Source: Callipepla californica brunnescens
Taxonomy: Eukaryota; Chordata; Aves; Galliformes; Odontophoridae
Assembly (NCBI GenBank): GCA_023055505.1
Contig: JALIRH010000002.1
Span: forward strand, 23,380,437 to 23,444,436
DNA length: 64,000 bases
Direction of reading: 5' to 3'
Shown: positions 49,169 to 60,800 of the stretch, in pieces
Layout: every line of letters begins with the position of its first letter
Position numbering within the stretch: position 1 is the first letter of the stretch
The notes under the pieces: model-generated
Told to the model about the DNA's origin: nothing
Seen by the model: the letters and a program-made list of their open reading frames with translations, nothing else
Databases searched by the model: none
Position numbers and translations under genes: made by a program

Positions 49169-52007
49169 ATGGGGGTAGGGGATATAACAGGGCTTCCCAG
49201 TGAAGAGCTCAGGGGGGCTGTGCTGGAACAAAGGGTGAGGCAAGTGTCTCAGCTGAAGTGCATATACACCAACGCACGCAGCATGGGCAATAAACAAGAA
49301 GAGCTTGAAACCATTGTAAGACAGGCAAACTATGACCTTGTTGCTATTACGGAAACATGGTGGGACCCCTCCCATGACTGGAGTACTGGGATGGATGGCT
49401 ACAAGCTCTTCAGAAGGGATAGGCGGGGAAAAAAGGGTGGTGGCATAGCTCTCTATATCAAAGAGTGTCTTGATGTTGAAGAGCTTGAGGTTGGAAACGA
49501 CCAAGTGGAGTGTCTGTGGGTAAGGATCAGGGGGATGGTCTGTAGGAGTGACATCGTGGTGGGGCTCTGTTATAGACCGCCTAGCCAAGATGAGGAGATA
49601 GATGAGGTGTTCTACAAGCAACTAGTAGATGTTGCACGATGGCCAGCACTAGTTCTCATGGGGGACTTCAACTTCCCTGATATATGCTGGAAATATAATA
49701 CCGCGCAGAGGAAGCAGTCCATGAGATTTCTGGAGTGTGTGGAAGATTGCTTCCTGACACAGCTGGTGCAGGAACCTACCAGGGGAAGTGCCCTGCTAGA
49801 CCTGCTCTTCACTAACAGAGATGGACTAGTAGGAGATGTGAAGGTTGGGGATCGTCTTGGACAGAGTGACCATGAAATGGTAGAGTTTGCTATTCTTGCT
49901 GACATCAAGAGGGTGACTAGCAAAACTGCTGCCTTGGACTTCCGGAGGGCAGACTTTGACCTGTTCAGGACGCTTGTTGCAAGGGTCCCTTGGGACTCGC
50001 TCCTGAGGGGTAAAGGGGTCCAGGAAGCCTGGGTCCTCCTCAAGACGGAAATCTTAAAGGCACAGGAGCAGGCTGTCCCTGAGTACCGTAAGTCAAGCCG
50101 GAGGGGAAAAAGACCAGTGTGGATGAACCGAGATCTTTTGTTGAGACTCCGGGAGAAAAAGAGAGTATATGTCCTCTGGAAGATGGGACAGGCTACTTGG
50201 GGAGACTACAGGGAACTTGCCAAGATTTGCAGGCAGGAAGTTAGAAATGCAAAAGCCCAGCTTGAACTTAGACTGGCTACTGCAGTAAAGGAGAACAAAA
50301 AATCCTTTTATAAATATATTAACAGTAAAAGAAGAACTAAGGAGAATTTCCCTCCTTTACTTGATGCGGCAGGGAATGTAACCACAGAGGATAAGGAAAA
50401 GGCTGAGGTTCTCAATGCCTTCTTCATGTCTGTCTTTAACAGACAGACCAGTTATCCTCAGGATACTCCTCGCCCTGACCTGGAAGTCTGGGACGAAGCG
50501 CATCATACACCCCCTGTGATCCCAGCAGAGACAGTCAGAGACCTGCTCCTCCATCTGAACTGCCACAAGTCCATGGGGCCAGATGGGATCCACCCAAGGG
50601 TGCTGAGGGAGCTGGCAGAGGTGATTGCCAAGCCGCTTTCTGCCATCTATCAGCATTCCTGGTCATCTGGAGAGGTCCCGCAAGATTGGAGGCTTGCCGA
50701 TGTGACTCCCATCTACAAGAAAGGCCGTAAGGAAGATCCGGGGAACTACAGGCCTGTCAGCCTGACCTCGGTATCAGGGAAAGTTATGGAGCAATTGATC
50801 TTGAGGGAGATCACACGGCACGTGCATGGCAATCAGGGGATCAGACCCAGCCAGCACGGGTTCACAAAGGGCAGGTCGTGCTTGTCCAACCTCATCTCCT
50901 TCTACGACTGGGTGACCAGACTGGTAGATGAGGGAAAGGCTGTTGATGTAGTCTACCTGGACTTCAGCAAAGCCTTTGACACGGTCTCCCACAGTATTCT
51001 CCTGCAGAAGCTGGCAGCCCATGGTGTGGACAGGTTCACTCTTCTCTGGGTTGAGAATTGGCTTGAGGGCCGTGCCCAGCGGGTAGTGGTTAATGGAGTC
51101 AAGTCCAGCTGGCGTCCTGTCACGAGTGGTGTCCCCCAAGGGTCGGTATTGGGGCCCGTCTTGTTTAATATCTTTATTGATGACCTGGATGAGGGGATTG
51201 AGTGTACCCTCAGTAAGTTTGCGGATGACACCAAGTTGGGAGGATGTGTTGATCTGCCTGAGGGTAGGGAGGCCCTTCAGCGGGATCTGGATAGGCTGGA
51301 CAGTTGGGCTGAGGTCAATGGGATGAGGTTCAATAAGGCTGCACTTTGGCCACAATAACCCCATGCAATGCTATAGGCTTGGGGCAGAATGGCTTGAGGA
51401 GTGTATAGAGGAAAAGGACCTGGGGGTGTTGGTTGATGCTCGGCTCAGCATGAGCCGGCAGTGTGCCCAGGTGGCCAAGAAGGCCAATGGCATCCTGGCC
51501 TGTATTAGGAATAGTGTGGCCAGCAGGAGCAGGGAGGTGATCATCCCCCTGTACTCAGCTCTGGTGCGGCCGCACCTCGAGTACTGTGTTCAGTTTTGGG
51601 CCCCTCACTACAAGAGAGACATCGAGGCCCTGGAGCGTGTTCAGAGAAGGGCAACAAAACTGGTGAGGGGTCTGGAGCACAGGTCTTACGAGGAGCGGCT
51701 GAAGGAGCTGGGATTGTTTAGTTTGGGGAAAAGGAGGCTCAGAGGAGACCTCATTGCACTCTACCACTTCCTGAAGGGAGGCTGTGGTAAGGAGGGGGTC
51801 GGCCTCTTCTCCCAGGTAACTAATGACAGGACGAGAGGGAATGGCCACAAGTTGTGCCGGGGAAGATTTAGATTAGACTTGAGGAAAAATTTTTTCTCTG
51901 AGAGAGTGGTCCGGCACTGGAATGGCCTGCCTAGGGAGGTGGTTGAGGCCCCGTCCCTAGCGCTGTTCAAGAAGCGTTTAGATGAGGTGCTGAGGGATTT
52001 GATTTAG
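49169..52007 (+). pseudogene. CR1 ORF2 (APE endonuclease and reverse transcriptase), one frameshift
   Basis: It would be the replicase that nicks the target DNA and copies the LINE RNA. From the ATG at 49169 the N-terminal endonuclease is complete by motif: Asn35, Glu62 (ITETWW), GDFNFP at 165-170 and SDH at 233-235. The reverse transcriptase follows with [32 protein letters not shown] (Asp598), [13 protein letters not shown] and FADD at 684-687. The frame then ends in AALWPQ and a stop at 51356-51358, because 14 nt are missing at 51340/51341. The C-terminal part continues open in another frame from 51342 to the stop at 52005-52007. Adding 14 to the span gives exactly 951 codons. The reverse-strand CR1 at 16068-16082 retains the missing stretch. 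The catalytic domains precede the break, but the conserved C-terminal region is lost. Confidence 0.9.
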
Positions 52008-52116
52008 TAGCTTGGTGGGTAGGGATGGTGGTGTGAGGAAGGTTGGACTAGATGATCTTGTAGGTCCTTTCCAACCTAATGTATCTATGAATCTATGAAT
52101 CTATGAATCTATGAAT
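52008..52116 (+). promoter_or_regulatory. CR1 3' UTR and octamer tail
   Basis: After the ORF2 stop, a roughly 75-base 3' UTR ('gttggactagatgatcttgt' at its core) ends in four ATCTATGA units (52083-52114) plus AT. In CR1 elements this 3' end is what the reverse transcriptase recognises. The same 3' UTR occurs reversed and truncated at 26725-26833. Confidence 0.85.
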
Positions 52117-54687
52117 TTGCTTGAAGCTAGCAATAGTTTCACAATATGGTAGTGATTAGTGTTGTTGCATGTTAATGTTTTCTGTTTTGTTTTAAAATTG
52201 ACTTCAATTTTTACAGTAGCAGTGACATATTTCTACAAAATTATTTAGCTGAAAAAGCTGTGAGATATGACTGAAGGAAAAACTAGTATTTCATTGTCTG
52301 AAAAAATTTAAAAAAAGGTTTGTTTTGCTCTACAGTGATATTTTAATGAACTAAATTGTATATTTCTGAAGAATATATTTGTTCTGAATTAAATTAGGGA
52401 GGCAGTTTGTATTCCTTGTATGACTATGCATCCAACAAAGTAGAATGGTTTATCATAGACCAAAAGAAAGCAGCAGGCAAAAGCTGATATATCAATAAAT
52501 AACAAGATAGACAGCTAGGTAGTTGCTCAGGAGTGTGAAGCTGTTTTGTTCCAAGCTGTGAACAACTTAACCACTCACTGATAACATATTCTATGTACTC
52601 ATACAAAGATATTATTCAGACAAGATGAAATGGAGAAGATTATTAAAAGCGGAACTGAAAATGTTTGTTTCAGTGTTTCACAACACTTGCATCTGCTGAA
52701 GAGGACAAACTGACAGCACTATCCCTAAACATTTCAAGGAACATAACCTCCAACAAGACAAAAAAGCAGTATTATCTCTCATCCTCAGAGAGAGAGAAAA
52801 AGGGATCAGAGATCTCTAAAGTGATTAAAGTCAAGTGATTATGACTTCTTCACACTCCATATAAGGGAAGAGAGAAAATGTATGTATTTTCTTCACACAA
52901 ACATGCTCACACACCTTTGCACATTTACTGTTTAAAAGCACTGTTTTCACAAGACTGAGAACAACACTGAGAAAGAAATAGTCCATTAAAAGACCATAGT
53001 AAACATCTGTTTGACAGTGGTGTGCTACATTTCAGACTCAGTCTTGAAAAGGAGAAAAAATGTTGTATCATTAAGAAAACGTCATTCTTTTAACAGGAAG
53101 TTAAAGTGGCAGAAGTATGAACTAAACAAGACAACAACGATGATATGGATAATATGAAAATATTTAAGGTATATATATGAACAATTACACTGTTCAACAT
53201 AACGTGCAAATGATAGATTAGAGGTAAGCAGAATTGCAGCATCTGATAGTTGAACATATTGAGAAACAGTGTGGTTTTCTAAGAAAAGCTCATGTAATCT
53301 GTAGTATATTTTCTGTATATGAATGATGTCAGGGACGGAGCTGTACATCTCAATATATAGCTTTGGGCAATAAGGAAGGTGTCAGATAAGATGCACCTGG
53401 GGCAAGTTTCACCAAGTATTTCTCACACGTACTTTATAACCGTAGGTCCATTTGGAACTACTTATTTTGTTTTGATACAGAAATAATTCTCAGTTAAATG
53501 CACTGTTCTCACAAAGAGAAATAAAAATGTTGACTTAGAGTCTGCAAGTACCTGCTTAGGGAAGAAATATATGACATCTTCAATTTCTGCAGTCGGAGAA
53601 AACACAGGTTGAGGTGGGTGAAAACTGAAGAAAGATAAATGCAGAAACAGGATGCTGGATTGTTTATTTATTTATTTATTTCCACATTGTTAACCACTGG
53701 AACATCTTTTCAAAGAAGTGCAGCAGATAACTGAATAGTGATAAATCTTAAACAAAATTCAGTGCTTTACAGAAGTGCATCTCATATCAAGTGACAAATA
53801 ATTCAAATATGCAGTATGGTTTGCATGCATTATGCAGGAAGTGAAAATAACTGCTCTTTCTGACTTTATAATGTCTGAATCTGCCTTGTCCTATATGTAC
53901 AAGATCCTTTTTATCTTCAGCTTAATATTTCCTCCTTCTTCTTTGTCTTACATAACATATTACAAAATAAAAACAGAAATAAATCTGAAAATAGATGTCT
54001 TGTCCTTTACCTGAGAATATAGCTTTACTGCAACTTCTGTTTCATGTTATGACTTCAAAAGGACAACTTCAAAATAGAAAGTATGATGCAAAGCAATTGC
54101 AGGCTGAGCAAGAACACTTCACACACATTATTCCAGTTCATTATCCTACTTCATTAATTCATGTTAGTATATATTGTAACGTGGCTATTTTTTTTCTGAA
54201 ATTTATTTTGAAAATATTTGAAAATTAAGAATGTTGGAGTGAATAGATTCATATTAAGCTCTCACGTAGCCAAACCAACATCCAGCTCTGACACACCTCC
54301 ATTTGTTGCCCTAGGTTTGCCCTGCTGGAAATTGGACGACAGTGAGTGGCGGGTCATGAAATCAGATGAACTCTGGAGCTGAGGATACTTTTATGAGGAT
54401 GCTGAAGATGCAGAATATAATAAAGTTTGCTTCAGTCAGCAAATTCAGTTCAGCTTGAGTTAAATCCTGCTATCCCAGTTTTTCCTCTTTTTTAATCCAT
54501 CGAGTACTCTTCTATAAGCAGTACAGACTAGGTTTCCTTGGAGATATCTCATCTCTATAGCTGCAGATGCTCAGCCATATAATCTACTATGGGCTGCATT
54601 CTGGATTCTCTTCCAGAAAACACCATCTGCAAACGAAATCCAGAATTCAAAATTGTCAGATGTCTGTTAACATACATGTTAATATTA
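52117..54687. other. Unique AT-rich DNA
   Basis: (TTTA)n at 53662-53681. Frames are 88 codons or fewer with no recognised motif. Nothing else seen. Confidence 0.5.
53662..53681. repeat. (TTTA)n simple repeat
   Basis: About five tandem TTTA units. Confidence 0.85.
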
Positions 54688-54823
54688 GAGATATTCAAAA
54701 GCTGTTTGGACATTGTCCTAGGCAGGCAGTTCCAGGTGGCCCCAATTGAGCAGAGACATTGGGCAATATAACTTACAAAGGTGGGCCTTTCCAATCTTTA
54801 CCATTAGGTGATTCTGCAAAAAA
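54688..54823 (+). mobile_element. Old CR1 3' end, forward strand
   Basis: 'gagatattcaaaagctgttt', 'ggacattgtcctaggcaggc', 'ttccaggtggccccaattga' and 'gggcctttccaatctttacc' follow CR1 3' UTR order, ending near 'aggtgattctgc'. The copy is highly diverged and has no octamer array. Confidence 0.6.
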
Positions 54824-57800
54824 TTAATTTTTAATTCTCTACAGAAAATACAGAAATCAGAGGCACTATCCAGGTCTCTGCACATTTGTTACTCCTGAAC
54901 AGCGTAGTTTGAATTGAAAGTCAAATTAAGTATGATGCAAAAGACAGTAAAACCACAATTTTAACACCTTGCTCACAATACTTGTCCCCAGAGATGCTGA
55001 ATCCTGGCCTCACAGTCCAAGGACTCACAGTGAAAAACTGCTGTAGGACAATGCCAATGCGTTTTACAAGATTTTTCCTTTGCATTCCTATTTTTGTTAT
55101 TGGTTTTGTTATTTCTTTCTTTGTTTTTTCCTCCCCTGCAACGTTAAATGAGACATGAAGGCCATCCTCAAGCATAGTGTGCTGGGTAAGAGTTTGGGAT
55201 GGTATCTTAAGATGGCTGAGTTAGCCTATTTCTTTATTAAAGCACATTTATTTGTAGCTTATTCTACATCCTTGTGCAGTATATGAGCACAGAAAAATTT
55301 GATTTGTTTCGTGAGACCATGCTGTGCCTCAGGCTCACCCAGGAGTTAAGTTCCTAACACATGATGAAATTACAACGAACCAATGACGCATTGTCTAGGC
55401 AAGTTCTGATCATGAAAACAATGCTTCAAATACCATTATCATCTCAGCAACAGTTCACAAGAGGACTATTATTTTTTTTAAGAATTTTAATTTTTAGGCA
55501 GTTAAAGAAGGAATCTTCAGCAGAGATTTATCATTATTATTTTTGGTTTCGAGTTTGCCTTCTATCTATTGGTGTGAATTATAAGCTGTTCTCCTTTGGT
55601 AGCTTAAATACTTTTTTTTTTCAAGACAGATGAGAAGACTATGCTATTGTAAGGAAAATAGAACTCTTTTCTTTGGAAAATAGTAATGCTAATTTTTCAT
55701 CTTATTCTAATTAACTACTTAAAGATTATGAAATTGGTCAATAGCGTATCTATGGTAACCAAATTATTGAAGTAGTATGTAAAAAGAATTAAATAAATAA
55801 AACAACAAAAGCTTTAACTGCCCATTTTCAAAAGAGTTCCTCTTAAGGAACTCCTCTGAAGAATGTACTTTCTGTTCCCTTTATTGCAGCTCTCTTTACT
55901 CACTTTGCTAGCCCACCATTCTCTCTTTTTGTCTAATCGGAAATAATTCCAGTCACCACTAAAATCACTCAGTCAGCTCATGAAGCTATAACCAGAAGCA
56001 GTAAAAAATATAGTAAAGACTGTTGTAAAACCTATGAGGATGTGTGGGACAGGATCCTAAAACAAAAGAAGCAGCATACAATAAAATGAAATTAAACACA
56101 TGGAAGAGAGGACTGAGCAGGGGAAAAAAAGAAGTGAGTGGTTGCCTCTGTTTCTGTCAGTAGATTAAGACTGAACTCCATAAAGACATGCTTGGGGATT
56201 AGAGGCTGTAATTTTAGTTCCTTGTCAATACTGAGTAGCCAAACAACTGGAAAATAAGTTTGTTTGTTTAGCATCCTCTGTTTCTGATCTCCTCCACCTG
56301 AAAATAAACTCAAGTATTATCATACATGAAACTCTCTAACCTCAACTGACAAGTGCTTCACGTGGAACTGCATCAGGGCTGAACCACTGAAAATGCCCTC
56401 CCATCTGGAGAGCCCTCGATGTAGGTAATTTCCTCCGGTTCGCACTACATTTTGAGGCAGTGTTGAGGGGAGGGAATTGGAGAAAAGTACAGTGAAATGG
56501 AGAGTGACTTTTCATTATTGCTAGTTTTGCCAGACCATGACAAATGGGCAGCTTAAGAAAAGGTCTTTTTTGGCTGTGTTCAGCCTCAAGCTGGTGCAAA
56601 ATTTTACTGTGCTAAATCCTGATTAAACAACTCCTTTCTAAAATTCTATAATTATTTACAACAATAGTGCAGTTTAAAAAAAAAAAAAAAAAGTATGGAC
56701 TGTAAGTACCAAGTTCTTCTGATTCAGGAGTAAAACATAGTCATCCAAACCCTTGTTTGAATGAATTCAACATCAGACATTTTATCTGACATGCACTGAT
56801 AAGCGTTATACCATGATGGCAAGAAATGAGCCCTGAAAAGCACAAAGAAAGTAGAACAGATATCCCAAGAGATTTCTGGTGGTGGCAGAGAGGGGTGGAT
56901 TGTGTGTCATGAACCATACATGGACAATGACAATAGCCAAAAGCAGAAAGAAATCTTGCAGAAATATACCAACTGAAAAAAAGTCTTCAAGATTAAGCAT
57001 CCATATATGTGCCCCTTGATAACTAGAATGAAATTCATCCAAGATGAGGTAGGTGAGTAGGAGGTTATATTATCACTGCTCTGGGAAATAAACAGCTAGA
57101 GTAAATCTTTTTTTAATAATAAATTTTAATATTTCCTGGCAGAAGGATGAAACAGCACACAAAACATCAAACATTCTCATGCAACAGGACTCTTCTAATT
57201 CTCAGGTGAGATTTAGAAACTTGAACACTAAGAGGAATTTAAGCTACTTGCCTTCTTGCTTCTATCAAACTATATCACACAGATTTTTATAGGAACAATA
57301 TCTTATAATTGTCTGTGTGAGCTATGCATAAAACCCATTAATGTCTACCATGATTTGAGTTTGTACTCTACATTGTATTAAAAATACTCCATTAAATGGT
57401 CACAAATTCACATTGTGTGCATAGGGCCCAACATATGAAGTCAATACAGCACTATGAAAGCAATAACGATTTGACTCAAGGTGTATTGGTTCTGTAGATA
57501 TTCCATTTACTTGTTTAAACAGGTGATTATAATATAGTCTGTCTTGTTCGAGCCAAACCTATAAAATACATATACTAGGCTATAGTACAGTATTCAATGC
57601 ACAGGTCTTGCTCTTTCAGCTGTTCTTATGCAAAATAATTCAGACACAATGCTTTGCAGTACGCTTTTATTCTGTTTACCCCACAGCCAGTCTTTGTTCA
57701 TCACAGCCCTTCAGAATAGGTCCAACACTATAGAGAAATAACTGAAAATCTTTCTCAGAAAAAAAAAAAAAAAATCATGATGACAATCTTCCTTCCCTTA

Positions 57801-60800
57801 TAATAAAAAAAATAGTTTTTGAAGAGTGCAAAGTATTAGTATATATGATCATTTGGCATAACACAGACACATTAAGTAAATTCTTTTCAAAACTACTCTG
57901 TTGTACGTCTTTAATGTCTTTAAAATTATTTTAAAGTGTTACTCTTGAGGTTTAGTTTTACCCCTAAAATCAACAACAGTGTTCTCCTGACTCCTTTATC
58001 GAAGAAAAATACAGATAAAAAAAAACAAACAAACTTCTTTTTAGTAATTGGAATTAAAGTTAATAAAGAAGGAATAGCATATTTGTATTAGTATCCAATA
58101 TGAATGATGGATTTCAGAAGCCTGTTTCATCTTTCATTTACTCAAACTTTATGTTCAAATAACTTAAATGAAGGACAAGAAAGATGTCTGGATAGCCCTG
58201 TTTTTAAGGGGAAAGGCTTTTCTGATAACATTAGCAAGACTGATGGCAGACATGCTGCATTGGATTAGCTCAGATAAGATGCTGCCAAAGTCTCAGAGGT
58301 GCTCAGGATCAGACATTCGTGATAAAAATGGTTATTCAAGATCATTCTGATGCACAAAAAGTCATTGAGGGGCAAATGAAGATCCTTTTAAAGACAGATC
58401 CCACTTCAGGGCTGAGCAAACTTCAGGGCTGAGAAGGTCCTGGCCACAGACAAGTACAAAATGCTAGGGGCTGTCTCTCAGGAAATGAATAATTTAAATA
58501 AAAAACTTTTCTACATTCACTGCATCAAGAGGTAGAATTGTTAAATAATTATATTAGTTCTCCATTCTTGAAAAAGATGGGCAATACAGCACCTTCTTAA
58601 TCAGCTGCTGATGGTGCGATAGTTAATATATCTTAATAAACAGAAAATTCTAGTATGTAATTAACATTTATATATCATGAAAATAAAGCATGGTATGACA
58701 ATTCCATTATTTGCCTGTCTATAATTAGTGGTTATTGTGGTTACTTTTCTCAAATAAATCATCATTTATCAACTACCATGATATCTGAGATACTTCCTAC
58801 TAAAATCTCCTATTCCTGTGATGTTTCCTGTTCTAAGGATGATGAAACATTACAATATATCAAACACTGTGATTTAATAAATGTTTCCAATGTCTAATTT
58901 TTTTTTTATGGCACTTGCTACAACTGTCTTGTCTTAAAAATGCAAATAGATATTAGAATCATAGTTTAAACCATACAACACGTTAGAATTAGCAAAATGG
59001 ATCAGTTGAAATCCTGCTTGAAATGCAAAATCAAGTAGGCTGCTAACTCTGGTCCTTTGGATGAGATCCTTTCTGAGAGCTTCCTCTGAATCTGTGCATG
59101 TTTCAATCTGTTCATATATCATGGTTGGGGTAGAATACAGAGGATGTTGGAGCCCCTCCTGTCTGCTTGTAGGTGATAAAAGCCTCTATGCTAGGTGACA
59201 AACACATTCTCTGAGACAACCATCTCACCCTCCATGGCTAAATGCTTCCTCCCTGTGAGTATATTCAAATCTGGAGATCACCGTCTCTGAAGGTCTCTAG
59301 ACTCACACTTGCTTTTCAGCATGTGGCGGTGACTGTCATGTTCACACTTACTGCATAGTCCTAAGGCCAGTGAAATTCAGATCAACTGGTGATCATATGT
59401 AGACCATTAAATTCAGTCACATACTGGACTTTATCCAGCTCACCCAAAACTTAGCCCCCAGACTGAGGGTTTCAACAATCTCTTTGTGCACAAAAAACAT
59501 GGAATAGAGGAAAAAGAATGTTTTAGTTCTAAACAGTAATAAAGATACAAATTATAGGAAACATTATGAGGATTTCAGTAAATCACTGCAGTTTCAGAAA
59601 ATCGTTTCAAACAATGGGTTGAACTATTCTAATAATATTTCCTAAGAATAAGAAGGCAAGATTTTTATGTGTCCCAATTCACAAATCTCATGGGAAAAAA
59701 AAAAAATAACCTGCAGGGTGAAAATATTCATTCAAAGCAATTATTTTGCATTTAACCCCTAGAAACCATTTGAAGGCTCAGATTAATAATTACCAAGACC
59801 TCTGGCACGTGGCCACAATCCATGAAAATATGATACAACTCTGGAGAAGGACTTTTTCTCCCTCATCATCCAACTTCAGAGTTGTTAAAACTTTCTGAAA
59901 TCCCCATCCCAGAGCACAAACCTTTTGCAGAAGGTACCTTTCAGACAAAGAAATTCATTTTGCAGACATGAAAAGAAATGACACTCCTATGTGTCTGATG
60001 TCTGTTTTTCATATTTATATCTGCAAAGCAAAAGAAATGCTCCTGGCAAGGTTTCCTGACAAATAACAGATACTTTATTGGATAGCTGACATCCAAGTCC
60101 AGGTTTTGGTGAGTAGTAGAAGGATTGATTGTCCTAGAGAATAAGTAACTTTTATGGCCTTCTGATGCTTCAGTGCAACTCACTTTCAAATCTGTTCATC
60201 CCTAATTGTGGCAGGTTTCATCCCAACATGAATTTGTAAAACGTAGTCAGTGTGGGATTTTTCTCCTTAGAGTCTGTCTTGAAGCAGAAAGCCAGGCTTA
60301 AACACAATTTATGACAGAGTGATATATGTTCAAGCTGCATCTAATGAAAGCTAACAAAGAACTGAACATTCTGGGCCTGATCCCTACTTTATCAAATCAC
60401 TGTATGCTTTTATATATTGAAGTCAATTAAAATGACAAGTCAAAAAAGTGCAAGTTTTTTTTTATATAAAACAGGAACAAAGTTATTTATATTAAGAACA
60501 AGTAGGGAGTACAGCTGACAGAAAAAAATAGATATTTTTCTTCTTAGTCCTTTGATCCACAGATTGCATTCCAGACAGATCTGACATGCTTTTTGATTAA
60601 CATTTCATAAAAGCACATACTTTTACTGAGTATGGTGAAAACTTGATCCCCTAAACACAATTTTTTCCTGGTTGCAAAAATAGGCATTTGCAACTAAATT
60701 CAATTTTTATATCTTGTAATGCTCTGTCTACTTAACAGTTGAAAATGTTAATTTTGAAATCACATTAAAAACACAGTTGACTCTCTATATAAAATTCTCT

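Larger units (their letters stand above)
47585..52116 (+). mobile_element. Near-complete CR1 LINE retrotransposon
   Basis: About 4.5 kb, the usual full length of a CR1. In order it has a CpG-rich 5' region, an open ORF1, ORF2 starting 5 nt after the ORF1 stop, a short 3' UTR and four ATCTATGA octamers. CR1 copies move by target-primed reverse transcription and are usually cut short at the 5' end, so a full-length copy is rare; the other CR1 pieces in this window are mostly about 110-920 bp. Coding capacity is intact except for one 14-nt deletion in ORF2. Its GC content is far above the flanks. The exact 5' end is inferred from where CpG-rich sequence begins. Domain evidence is given in the entries below. 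Confidence 0.9.

Noticed and set aside
50774..51364. 196-codon reverse-strand open frame
   Set aside because: It lies antisense to the reverse transcriptase of the CR1 ORF2 and has no motif of its own; it is a shadow of a GC-rich coding region. The same applies to 49160-49621 and 49612-50043.
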